From assembly GCA_033763895.1 (NCBI GenBank), contig JANRJQ010000004.1, forward strand, positions 607,001 through 671,000: a stretch of DNA of 64,000 nucleotides, in the 5' to 3' direction. The stretch's first letter is position 1; each line of letters begins with the position of its first letter. The notes below the pieces were generated by a model. The model was given only the letters and a program-made list of their open reading frames with translations, did no database searches and was not told where the DNA came from. Source of the stretch: Chloroherpetonaceae bacterium (GTDB lineage: Bacteria > Bacteroidota > Chlorobiia > Chlorobiales > Thermochlorobacteraceae). This document shows, piece after piece, positions 26,352-34,721 of this stretch. The position numbers and the translations under genes are program-made.

Positions 26352-26826
26352 ATCGTCTTTTAACTATAAATAACAGAATCCAATACCGATTCGAAGCCTT
26401 TACGGTGAACTCTAAGGAATCTTTTTTTTTAATTTTTATTTAGGGTAGGATAGAAAAGAGCGAATCGGAAAATTCTGCATCAAAACCCTTCCTAAAAAAA
26501 CAACCTCTTTTCATTTTCAACACTCAAACACCATCGCAATCGGCGGTCTTGTGTGGTTTCTTGGGATAAAAGATATCCTTCGAACCCCTTTTTGTTACGA
26601 CCCAAAATCAAAAGAGGACTGCAAAAATAAGCGACGGCTTCATTTTTCCAAAATCCTTTCAACATTTTTATTTACTCTCTTATTTCCAAAGAACTATCTG
26701 CTGTTTAGCACCGCCATCTCAAGGGGATGTTTCGTATCTTTGCCGCTCAAATTTGAACTCAACGAAAGTGCTTTAATGATTTCGCGCAAAGCAACTAAAT
26801 AATTAAGCACTGTTAATATTGAAAAC
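26352..26826. other. Divergent regulatory gap between rpsF and the aminotransferase
   Basis: 475 bp without a supported gene. The left part is the rpsF leader; a minus-strand promoter candidate is at 26622-26652 and a plus-strand TATCTTTG element at 26735-26742, 85 bp before the aminotransferase start. A short plus-strand ORF (26551-26802) spans both elements and shows no family resemblance. Confidence 0.5.
26622..26652 (-). promoter_or_regulatory. Putative rpsF operon promoter (TTTG-N19-TATTTTTG)
   Basis: On the minus strand TTTG (26652-26649) and TATTTTTG (26629-26622) are separated by 19 bases, matching the Bacteroidetes -33/-7 consensus spacing. It points toward rpsF. Confidence 0.5.
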
Positions 26827-27963
26827 ATGAAAAAAAGACTTTTTACACCCGGCCCGACCCCTGTACCTGAAGAAGTGATGTTGCGAATGGCAGCTCCGAT
26901 GATTCATCATCGCAACCCTGAATTTATGGAGATTTTAACTCGGGTTCATCAAGACCTTCAATACCTTTTTCAGACCAAACAGCCTGTGCTCGTTTTAACC
27001 TGTTCTGGCACAGGCGGTGTGGAGGCAACAATGACTTCCTTATTTTCACACGGTGACAAAATAATTGCAGTTAATGGTGGAAAATTTGGTGAACGTTGGG
27101 TAGATATGGTAAAGAAGTTTACGGGGAATTGTGTGGAGTTAAAGGTCAAATGGGGGACGAGCATTCAGCCCGAAGATATCATTCAGGCACTCAAAACTCA
27201 CCCCGATGCAAAAGCTGTTTACTTTACGCATTCAGAAACTTCAACCGGTACAGCCACCAATGTTCAGGCAATGGCGAAAGCGATTCGAGAAAATTCAAGA
27301 GCTTTGGTATGCGTTGATGGAATCACGGCAGTGGGTGCTCACGAAATGCGATTTGATGACTGGGGCATTGATGTTTGTGTTACGGGTTCTCAAAAGGGAT
27401 TGATGATGCCGCCGGGGCTTGCGCTTGTTGCACTTTCTGAACGCGCGATTCAAGCGGTTGAAACTGCAAAGCTTGCTTCTTATTACTTTTCCCTCAAAAA
27501 AGCACTTAAGTCTCATAAAGATAATGACACACCGTTTACCCCTGCCGTTTCACTCATCATTGGTCTGGATGAATCGCTTCAATTGATAAAAAAGGAAGGA
27601 ATTGAAAACATCTGGGCTAGGCATGAGCGATTATCTGCCGCTTGCCGCAGAGGGTGCGAAGCGCTTGGGATGAGACTTTTCAGCAATTCGCCTTCCTTTG
27701 CCGTAACGCCCGTTTGGCTTCCGGAAGGCGTTGATTGGAAGGCGTTTAACAAGGTCTTAAAAATGGAAAACGGAATCACGGTTGCGGCAGGGCAAGATGA
27801 TTTTGCCGGAAAAATTTTCCGAATTTCACATCTTGGATATTATGATGAATTGGATATGCTTACGGTCATTGGCGCACTTGAAATGACTCTCGCAAAAATC
27901 AAACATCCTTTTGAGGTTGGCAGCGGTGTTGCAGCTGTTATGAACGCTTTTATTACACCTTAA
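26827..27963 (+). CDS. Class V aminotransferase (serine-pyruvate / alanine-glyoxylate type)
   Basis: 378-residue PLP enzyme of aminotransferase class V. It starts with RLFTPGPTPVPEEV, the substrate-binding signature, and MIHHRNPEF; the PLP lysine is in TGSQKGLMMPPGL (about residue 190), and VCVDGITAVGAHEM precedes it with the ring-stacking Asp. Members interconvert serine, alanine, glyoxylate and pyruvate; in phototrophs they have also been linked to purine or photorespiratory-type metabolism. Specific substrates cannot be assigned. Monocistronic, with its own terminator. Confidence 0.87.
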   Translation: MKKRLFTPGPTPVPEEVMLRMAAPMIHHRNPEFMEILTRVHQDLQYLFQTKQPVLVLTCSGTGGVEATMTSLFSHGDKIIAVNGGKFGERWVDMVKKFTGNCVELKVKWGTSIQPEDIIQALKTHPDAKAVYFTHSETSTGTATNVQAMAKAIRENSRALVCVDGITAVGAHEMRFDDWGIDVCVTGSQKGLMMPPGLALVALSERAIQAVETAKLASYYFSLKKALKSHKDNDTPFTPAVSLIIGLDESLQLIKKEGIENIWARHERLSAACRRGCEALGMRLFSNSPSFAVTPVWLPEGVDWKAFNKVLKMENGITVAAGQDDFAGKIFRISHLGYYDELDMLTVIGALEMTLAKIKHPFEVGSGVAAVMNAFITP

Positions 27964-27999
27964 CCATTTTTTTTGATTTTTTTTGTTTAGAATTTTTTG

Positions 28000-28028
28000 G
28001 CTGCACTTATATGGTGCAGCTTTTTTTT
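28000..28028 (+). terminator. Terminator after the aminotransferase gene
   Basis: A 7-bp stem GCTGCAC / GTGCAGC with a 7-base loop and eight T residues, 36 bp after the stop codon. Confidence 0.88.
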
Positions 28029-28107
28029 GCAAATACCTTCAACGCCTCTGTTAAGAATGCCAAAACGAAAGAATTATCTTTGTAATGAATCATAAACATT
28101 GCAAAAC

Positions 28108-28755
28108 ATGAATATCAGTTTACCGCACTACTCGCCATCTGAAGAGCGTTTTAATCTCATTACCCATATTATCGGTATTTTTTTTGGCGCAGGCGCATTG
28201 GTTACACTTTTAACATTTGCACTTACTAACGGCACGGCTTGGCATGTGGTGAGTTTTGCAGTTTACGGGAGTTCATTGATTTTATTGTACTTGGCCTCAA
28301 CTCTTTATCACGGTGCAAAAAATGAAGGGGTGAAATCTCGCTTAAGAATACTGGATCATACATCCATTTATCTACTTATTGCCGGTACTTATACGCCCTT
28401 CACGCTGATTAATCTTCGTGAAGATTGGGGAATTCCGTTGCTGGTTGTTGTTTGGCTCCTTGCGTCCCTCGGGATTGCTTTGAAATTTTTCATGATTGGG
28501 GCAAAGAAATGGGTTAGCGCAGTGTTGTATATCGGGTTAGGATGGTTGATTTTGGTTGCAATCAATCCCATACTTGCTCATGTTCCGTTGGCGGGAATTT
28601 GGTGGCTTATCGCGGGTGGGCTTTTCTACACAGGCGGGGTAGTTTTTTATGTTTGGAAATCGCTGCCTTATCATCACGGGGTTTGGCATCTATTTGTTCT
28701 TGTTGGAAGTGTTTGTCATTTTGTGGCAGTGATGATTTCAAGTGTCCCGTTTTAA
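28108..28755 (+). CDS. Hemolysin III family (PAQR-like) membrane protein
   Basis: Seven-helix membrane protein, 215 residues from the ATG at 28108 (a TTG three codons earlier is also possible). Family signatures: EERFNLITHIIGIFFGAG in helix 1, STLYHGA with the conserved Ser/His, LDHTSIYLLIAGTYTPF, and the C-terminal HHGVWHLFVLVGSVCHF; the Ser/Asp/His set forms a metal site in the CREST superfamily. Bacterial members (YqfA/HlyIII) are of unclear function despite the name. TATCTTTG at 28075-28082 is a promoter candidate. Confidence 0.9.
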   Translation: MNISLPHYSPSEERFNLITHIIGIFFGAGALVTLLTFALTNGTAWHVVSFAVYGSSLILLYLASTLYHGAKNEGVKSRLRILDHTSIYLLIAGTYTPFTLINLREDWGIPLLVVVWLLASLGIALKFFMIGAKKWVSAVLYIGLGWLILVAINPILAHVPLAGIWWLIAGGLFYTGGVVFYVWKSLPYHHGVWHLFVLVGSVCHFVAVMISSVPF

Positions 28756-28835
28756 TTCATCTCTAAAGCAACACGAAGCCATAGTGGGTTTAGAAGCCAG
28801 AAATAAATAACAAATGCGGAAATTTATTTTATTAT

Positions 28836-29414
28836 TTATGACCCGCTTAGTTGATTGGCAAGAAAGTGTGTGTTGATTTTTTCCCAAAGTTTTTCCACAG
28901 AATCGGCAACGACCAGTGTATTTAAGTTTTTTGTTTTTACGAATTGCTCTTCAGCGGTGTGTTTTAAAAATTTCAGTAAGTCGTCGTAGTAATGTGAACC
29001 ATTAAGAAGACCGATAGGCTTACGATGCAAGCCAAGTTGTGACCACGTCCAGATTTCAAAAAGTTCATCCATAGTTCCAAGACCACCGGGCAGAGCTATA
29101 AATGCGTCTGAAAGTTCGGCCATTAATGCCTTGCGTTCGTGCATCCCGGTGGTGATGTGAAGTTTAGTTAGTTTTTGGTGTGCCACTTCTTTTTGCAGGA
29201 GGGTTTCAGGTATAACGCCAATAACTTCCCCGCCGGCCTTGAGGGCGCTTTCTGCGACAGTGCCCATCAGCCCATTTGAGCCACCACCATAAACAACTCG
29301 AATTTTACGCTCTGCAAAAAACTTTCCGATTTCGCGTGCTTCATCGAGGTATGAGGATTTTTTTCCATTCGATGACCCGCAAAACACACATACACTTTGT
29401 ACGATAACTCCCAT
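28836..29414 (-). CDS. LOG-family nucleoside 5'-monophosphate phosphoribohydrolase
   Basis: 192 residues with the TIGR00730/LOG motifs VCVFCGSSNG, VYGGGSNGLMG and PGGLGTMDELFE. LOG proteins cleave the N-glycosidic bond of nucleoside monophosphates; plant homologues activate cytokinin, bacterial ones are often misannotated lysine decarboxylases. A GAAGGAG lies upstream of the ATG. Stands alone; the next minus-strand gene is 46 bp upstream, so co-transcription is possible. Confidence 0.9.
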   Translation of the reverse strand: MGVIVQSVCVFCGSSNGKKSSYLDEAREIGKFFAERKIRVVYGGGSNGLMGTVAESALKAGGEVIGVIPETLLQKEVAHQKLTKLHITTGMHERKALMAELSDAFIALPGGLGTMDELFEIWTWSQLGLHRKPIGLLNGSHYYDDLLKFLKHTAEEQFVKTKNLNTLVVADSVEKLWEKINTHFLANQLSGS

Positions 29415-29460
29415 ATTCCCTTTTTACTCCTTCATCCTACAACATTCAACGAAAGAAATT

Positions 29461-29928
29461 CTATGCTAATTTTTTTTGTTCGGCTTCTTTCTTTTCTTCA
29501 TCAATGCTTTTGAGAGTTGCCGAAAGCAAATCGTGGTAAATACATTCGGGCATTGATTCGAACATGTTATCGAGCATAATTGGTTGCTCACTGCCAACAA
29601 GCGGGTGCATAAAGGGGTAGTCGGCACAGAAATGAGGCCTTACTTGATAAATTCTACAAAACCCTTCTTTGCTTAAAAAGATACACGGTCCCTCGGGGCT
29701 TTGAAGATTTGTTCCAACGGCTTTGCCTGATGGATAATAGTCGGAATCGATGTCTTCCTCAATAAAGAGTGTTTTGCCGTGCAGGTCTGAAAGTTCCGGC
29801 GTACGGTTAACATACGCTTCAATTTCGGTAGCCTGCGCGATATCAACCCAAACTCCATTTCGGCAGCAGTTGGCCTTACAGATGTGTAAATTATCGACGC
29901 AATTTTTATGACGGCGCGATTCAGACAT
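29461..29928 (-). CDS. YkgJ-type cysteine-cluster protein
   Basis: About 155 residues from the ATG at 29928 (the frame is open to 29991). Cysteines are arranged as CVDNLHICKANCC near the N-terminus and CIFLSKEGFCRIY...HFCADYPF in the middle, the pattern of the YkgJ/Fe-S cluster-like family (CxxxCC...CxxxxxxxC). Probably binds zinc or an iron-sulfur cluster; no function is established. A TATATTTG element lies at 29966-29959 on the same strand, about 30 bp upstream. Confidence 0.8.
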   Translation of the reverse strand: MSESRRHKNCVDNLHICKANCCRNGVWVDIAQATEIEAYVNRTPELSDLHGKTLFIEEDIDSDYYPSGKAVGTNLQSPEGPCIFLSKEGFCRIYQVRPHFCADYPFMHPLVGSEQPIMLDNMFESMPECIYHDLLSATLKSIDEEKKEAEQKKLA

Positions 29929-30099
29929 AGAATAGAACTTGTTTAATTTTTGAAGCGGCAAATATAATGAAACAAGAGAGGCTTGAAGCAAGGGTTTTTT
30001 TTATCTTTTTTTCAATTACTTTTTCAATTTTTTTGATTGAAACTTTGCATATTCACAAAGGGCTCTCCACAAATATTTTTTAACTAAAGACCTGAACCA

Positions 30100-31053
30100 A
30101 TGACATTTTCATCAACGATACGAATTCTACTTTTTACTTTTTTAACTGCATTTACTTTTTCTTGTCAACCAAAGTCAACCTTCAAAAAAGTGGGTTATGT
30201 GCTTTTTTTTGAAGATGCGACGTTGCAGGATGCCAAAACCGGTTTTGAAGCCGCCCTCAAAGACGGCGGTTTTGAAGAAGGGAAAAATCTAAAGTTTTAC
30301 TATAGAAATGCACAAGGTGATGGCACTACTCAAGGCCAAATCTTTGACTTTTTTTTGGGTGAGGGCGTTGATCTAATTGCAACGAATCCAACGGTGTCAA
30401 CCATCGCGGCCGTCCAACGTACCCAAACAATTCCTGTTTGTATGATGGTTTCTCCTCGCCCCGATTTAGCAAAGCTTACGGATGCCAATGGGAAGGCACC
30501 AGCAAATCTTACAGGTACTTATGAAACTTTAGCCTACATTGATACCAGTGTAACATTAATCCGAACACTTTTTCCGAATGCGAAGAGAATCGGAACAATC
30601 TATAACAGCAGCGAACCCAATTCGCTTAATAGTCTTGAACGCCTTCGAAGTTTTGCTTCAAGCATTGGCTTAGAGCTTTCCGCTCGCTCGGTCAATAACT
30701 CAAATGAAACACAGCAAGCTTCCTTTGCTCTTCTTTCAGATAATATTGATGTTTTTTTTGCACTTCCCGATAACATCATTTTTTCAAGTTTCGAAACCAT
30801 TTACGGTGTTATGACCGAAGCCAAAAAGCCTATTCTTTCCAGCGAAGCCGGGCTCGTTTCTCGAGGTGCTCTTGCCGCCTATGGCGCAGACATGTATTCG
30901 TGGGGATATCAAGCAGGGCAAGCCGCAGTGAAAGTGCTCCGAGGTGAACCGATACCCGCACCGGACGAAGTAAAAGTAAGAAAGCGGATATTCAGCATTA
31001 AATCGGCTGATGCTTTAGGTGTGACACTCCCCGCCGATTTTCAAGGAATGTAA
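30100..31053 (+). CDS. ABC transporter substrate-binding lipoprotein (DUF534/TrpX-like)
   Basis: 317 residues. Lipobox FTFSC near residue 22; then a periplasmic-binding-protein fold with VGYVLFFEDATLQDAKTGF, GVDLIATNPTVSTIAAV, RIGTIYNSSEPNS and PILSSEAGLVSRGALAAYG, characteristic of the ABC_sub_bind (DUF534) family, whose members bind tryptophan or other amino acids. No permease or ATPase gene adjoins, so it is an orphan binding protein. One base separates it from the next gene, suggesting a functional pair. Confidence 0.83.
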   Translation: MTFSSTIRILLFTFLTAFTFSCQPKSTFKKVGYVLFFEDATLQDAKTGFEAALKDGGFEEGKNLKFYYRNAQGDGTTQGQIFDFFLGEGVDLIATNPTVSTIAAVQRTQTIPVCMMVSPRPDLAKLTDANGKAPANLTGTYETLAYIDTSVTLIRTLFPNAKRIGTIYNSSEPNSLNSLERLRSFASSIGLELSARSVNNSNETQQASFALLSDNIDVFFALPDNIIFSSFETIYGVMTEAKKPILSSEAGLVSRGALAAYGADMYSWGYQAGQAAVKVLRGEPIPAPDEVKVRKRIFSIKSADALGVTLPADFQGM

Positions 31054-31054
31054 T

Positions 31055-32050
31055 ATGAGGGTTTGGATTACAGGGATTTTTGTTTTGTGCATTTTTCTTC
31101 GCCTTTCTACATCAATAAATGCACAGGCAATTGAACCGAAAAGCAGCGTCGATTTAAAATCACTAACGATTTACGCCACAGGAAACACCAATGGTTATTT
31201 AGAGCCTTGCCCTTGTTCAAAGGAACTTTTGGGTGGAGTTGCGATTCGTGCGGGTATTTTTCAACCGATTCGTCGATTTCAACCTTCTCTTCACAATGAT
31301 TCCCTCGGCCGATATTATCTCCTTCTTGATGCAGGAAATCGTTTATCTGCTCATCGGAAATTGGAAGCCGAGGCAAGCGCAATTGGCTCCTTGTTTCAAA
31401 AATTAAACTATGATGCACTTAATATCGGTTGGCAAGATTTGCGATTAGGCGCTCGTCACTTGAAAAAACAAAAGAAATTACCATTTGTAGCTGCGAATAT
31501 TTTTGATGCGAAGGGAAAGTCTTTTCTCCCGAAATATCGCATTCTTAAGCGAGGAAAAAAGCAAATTGCAATTATTGGTATTTTATCAAAAGACGCTTTC
31601 ATGCTTCTCGATTCTCTTGAACGAAAGGAATACTTCTGGATTAAAGAAGACTCTGCAATCGGATTAGTTTTACAAGAATTGAATGACAAGACAATTGATG
31701 CCGTTATTTTGCTTTCAAACAGCTACGACCCTGAAGTGGAAAAAAAACTTCTTTTTGCTTTTCCAAAGATCAATGGCATGATTACAACTTCAGAAATCTA
31801 TTTGAAAGAAGAAAGCGAGGTTTTAAAAATTGGGGAGACAGAAAGAGGAAAGTTTATTGTCTCAACAGGGCATGACGGAGAATTTGTCTCTTCCGTAAAG
31901 CTTTCAACTCACCGTAGTCATCATGAAACTTCAGAAAACGAATTGATTGTAGAGGCAATGTTTCCGATTCTCCTAAAGCCTTATTTGACAAAAGATGAAT
32001 CTATTCAGAAAGAGGTAAAGATGATTCAAAAAAAATTCGAAACACCTTAG
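31055..32050 (+). CDS. Secreted UshA/5'-nucleotidase-like metallophosphatase homologue
   Basis: 331 residues with a signal peptide ending near residue 24 (INAQA). The fold resembles the calcineurin-like domain of UshA-type nucleotidases: LTIYATGNTNGYLEPCPCS, YLLLDAGN, YDALNIGWQDLRLG, LPFVAANIFD. The first motif lacks the usual D-x-H metal pair (GNTNGYLEP instead of DxHG) and carries a CPC pair, as in a UshA-like (seleno)protein family that I recall having Cys or Sec there. Probably a redox or scaffold variant. It follows the binding lipoprotein by one base. Confidence 0.65.
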   Translation: MRVWITGIFVLCIFLRLSTSINAQAIEPKSSVDLKSLTIYATGNTNGYLEPCPCSKELLGGVAIRAGIFQPIRRFQPSLHNDSLGRYYLLLDAGNRLSAHRKLEAEASAIGSLFQKLNYDALNIGWQDLRLGARHLKKQKKLPFVAANIFDAKGKSFLPKYRILKRGKKQIAIIGILSKDAFMLLDSLERKEYFWIKEDSAIGLVLQELNDKTIDAVILLSNSYDPEVEKKLLFAFPKINGMITTSEIYLKEESEVLKIGETERGKFIVSTGHDGEFVSSVKLSTHRSHHETSENELIVEAMFPILLKPYLTKDESIQKEVKMIQKKFETP

Positions 32051-32060
32051 AACAGCGTCT

Positions 32061-33722
32061 TTAATGGCTTTCGTATTCCGCGCGGTACTTTTGAAGGGCT
32101 TCAAAAATGGCGCTCGCGATTTTCTCTTGACCGTCTGCGGAAATCAAAAACTTTTCTTCTTTTGGATTCGTGATATATCCGGTTTCAATGAGAATACTGG
32201 GCATTGAGGGCGTCCATAAAACCATAAATCCGGCTTGCTTTACTCCGCGATTATTTTGTGCAGTACGTGCCGTAATCATTCGATTGACATAGTCAGCAAG
32301 GGTTTGTGATTGTTTTTGGAATCCGCTTTGTGCCATTGCAATCATGATGACATTTTCGTCAGTAAACTCTTTATAGCGGGTTGCATAATCGACCTCTTCG
32401 CGAATGACGCTGTTTTCGCGCTGCGCGACCGCAAGAGCGGCGTCGGTTTTATGCAGGCCTAAGAGATAAACTTCAACGCCTTCGGCATTTCGATTAATAC
32501 TGGCATTGCAATGAACACTCACAAAAAGCTTTGCTTTGGCATTGTTGGCAATTTTCCCGCGTTCATCAAGCTCGATGAACTTATCTTCCTCACGGGTGTA
32601 TATCACTTTGACTTCGGGCCACTCCCGAGCTAAAATTTTCCCGACTTTCAAGATGACACTAAGCGCAACATCCTTCTCATAATTTCCGCCTTTGCCAATT
32701 GCGCCAGCATCTTTTCCACCGTGACCGGCATCGAGCGCAATGACATCAAGTTTCCATTTTTCACGGCTTTGCTCTAAAGATTCTTGAATTGCCTGCTCTT
32801 TTTCGGTTTGATGGATTTGACCAACATTGGCTTCTCGAAGGGCAAGAAGAATAAAATTGTTGGTGCGGGGCTCGCGTTGAAATTGAATCGATGTTGCTTT
32901 GTACTTTTTGTAATCGAATTCAAGTGTTAGTTGAACGGCGCCACTTTTCAATTTCATCGGTTTGATTTTTTTCAAGTATCCGCCTTCAAATGATTTCGTG
33001 AGGGAATCTAAATTTCCGGTGGCTTTAATGAATGTTACATATCCGATACCGTTTTTATCGGGTTGAATAAATTCATATTGCAAATTTTTTTCAGCTAAAA
33101 TTCGGATAATGACACCATTGGTTCTTTCATCAACATGAATGCTTCGTAATGCAAATTCGGGCTCGGGTATGCGTGAAGTACTATCATTTTTTACAATTAC
33201 CGGTGCAGCCGCTTCAACAAAAGGGGGAAATGATAGCGTGAGTTTCATTGTAGCTTCATTCAAAAACGCTCTAACACCCGATGGCGCTAACCATTGTTCT
33301 AAGACGGGTACAATCATTTCAAGCGGGAGAAAAAGTCTTCCGTCCTGTTTTAATGGTGTGTAAAGAAATTGTATTGCTGAGGTTCCGCTATCGGAAATGA
33401 TTACCGCGAAGTGATTTCCAACCATTAAACGGATTTGGGTTTGTACTTTTCCGGCAAGGGGCGGCGCGATGCCATAAATGGTATCGGCTAACGGCAATGC
33501 GCGCATCTTGAGTGCCCCAAAAAGCTCTTCGATGGACACTGCTTTTTCTGCTTCGGGTAGAGATGCAATCAAAACGCGGTCACTGAATCTCTTTGAAGTC
33601 CCTATTTTTCCTTCAATCGTTAAAACAGGCTGTGCCTTAAGCATTGCTACTGAAAATAGAAGAAGTAAACAAAGCGTGATGGAGATTTTACTGAGAACTG
33701 AATTAAAATTAGAATTTTTCAT
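32061..33722 (-). CDS. N-acetylmuramoyl-L-alanine amidase (AmiC-like)
   Basis: Splits peptidoglycan between MurNAc and the stem peptide. 553 residues: signal peptide (about 14-30), a copper-amine-oxidase-N-like domain (residues ~35-180), an AMIN-like beta domain (~195-300), and the zinc Amidase_3 domain with VIALDAGHGGKDAGA (about 330), RGKIANNAKAKLFVSVHCNA (second histidine), and IETGYITNPKEE with the catalytic Glu. Periplasmic, likely involved in daughter-cell separation. A TATTTTTG motif at 33837-33830 is the promoter candidate. Confidence 0.92.
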   Translation of the reverse strand: MKNSNFNSVLSKISITLCLLLLFSVAMLKAQPVLTIEGKIGTSKRFSDRVLIASLPEAEKAVSIEELFGALKMRALPLADTIYGIAPPLAGKVQTQIRLMVGNHFAVIISDSGTSAIQFLYTPLKQDGRLFLPLEMIVPVLEQWLAPSGVRAFLNEATMKLTLSFPPFVEAAAPVIVKNDSTSRIPEPEFALRSIHVDERTNGVIIRILAEKNLQYEFIQPDKNGIGYVTFIKATGNLDSLTKSFEGGYLKKIKPMKLKSGAVQLTLEFDYKKYKATSIQFQREPRTNNFILLALREANVGQIHQTEKEQAIQESLEQSREKWKLDVIALDAGHGGKDAGAIGKGGNYEKDVALSVILKVGKILAREWPEVKVIYTREEDKFIELDERGKIANNAKAKLFVSVHCNASINRNAEGVEVYLLGLHKTDAALAVAQRENSVIREEVDYATRYKEFTDENVIMIAMAQSGFQKQSQTLADYVNRMITARTAQNNRGVKQAGFMVLWTPSMPSILIETGYITNPKEEKFLISADGQEKIASAIFEALQKYRAEYESH

Positions 33723-33840
33723 TTTGAGGAAAAATTGAAATAAGAGATTCGCGATTTGGAAACTAACTTTGGTCTTGAAAAAGTGAAACCCGTCATTTGC
33801 TTTTACCTAAACGCTTTTAATTAATACGGCAAAAATACAC

Positions 33841-34479
33841 ATGAAGTTTAAACCCACTCGAAGAGCGATCCAAATTCTCTTGTTTTTTGTCCTTACCCAT
33901 TTATGCTTCAGCGGAGCTACACTGGCTCAAAGTGCATCAAAACTTTTTCATTCGGTTAAGCGAGCCAAATTAACAACAGTCACTTCTTTAAGGAAATCTT
34001 TGGAAGATACCTTGTCTCGAAAGCTTGACAGCATAATAACGACTATCTCAGTCGATTTTTTTGGTACAGCAAAATTTATTTCTCAAAAAGGGAGAACCGG
34101 TGTTGGTGGAAAAAATAAGCTCTCAAAGCCTTATGAAGTTGAGACATTGTTGGAGCGCGGCTTCCTTTTTGGAGAATCAGGAAAACCGGAATCGAGTTAT
34201 GAAGTTGCGATTGGGAAAAATGTCGCTTTTGGGCGGTTTCAACTTTATTATGATCTCGCCTTCACAGCCCCGTATAAGTATTTTAGTTGGCGACAACTTG
34301 ACTCACTTTCGGAAATCACGTTTACCTATTATTCCTCGCGACTCAAAGGCGCATCTCCTCTAATTCATAAAATCCATATTTATGAAAACGGTTCAGGGCT
34401 ATATGAAATATGGAACGAAAGTGAAAAACCTGAGATTTTCCTTTGGATTGAATCGGGTAAAATCATCAAAAATCCCTAG
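33841..34479 (+). CDS. Secreted protein of unknown function
   Basis: 212 residues. A signal peptide (IQILLFFVLTHLCFSG, cleavage near TLAQS) predicts export. The mature part is beta-rich (FGRFQLYYDLAFTAPYKYF, ITFTYYSSRL, GLYEIWNESEKPEIFLWI) and ends in a basic stretch. I recognise no family. Divergent from the amidase, sharing 118 bp. A weak 5-bp hairpin with a T-tract (CCGGA at 34541, TCCGG at 34554) follows and may terminate it. Confidence 0.6.
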   Translation: MKFKPTRRAIQILLFFVLTHLCFSGATLAQSASKLFHSVKRAKLTTVTSLRKSLEDTLSRKLDSIITTISVDFFGTAKFISQKGRTGVGGKNKLSKPYEVETLLERGFLFGESGKPESSYEVAIGKNVAFGRFQLYYDLAFTAPYKYFSWRQLDSLSEITFTYYSSRLKGASPLIHKIHIYENGSGLYEIWNESEKPEIFLWIESGKIIKNP

Positions 34480-34540
34480 CCACATTCACTTTTTTGAATT
34501 TCAAAGGGATGGAGAAGTTTCGTCACATACTGTGAGAAAA

Positions 34541-34572
34541 CCGGAGAGACTTATCCGGGATTTGTTTTTTTT
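34541..34572 (+). terminator. Weak terminator candidate before topA
   Basis: A 5-bp stem CCGGA / TCCGG with an 8-base loop, then GATTTGTTTTTTTT. The short stem makes it uncertain. Confidence 0.4.
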
Positions 34573-34721
34573 CGTGTAAAGGGTTTTCTTTACCGCCTTT
34601 CTATTACGAGAGGGACAAGAAAATATTGTTTTTCGCGCCGGCAAATCACCCTTCATTTGCTGTTATTTCAAGGTAAGCGCACACCATAAACAAACGCGTT
34701 CAAAAAGCACATTCAATTTAT

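Noticed and set aside
26551-26802. Plus-strand ORF of 83 codons before the aminotransferase
   Set aside because: Spans both promoter candidates, Ser/Lys/Phe-rich composition, no family, no ribosome-binding site.
34541-34572. Strong terminator after the 33841 gene
   Set aside because: The stem is only 5 bp; kept only as a weak candidate.
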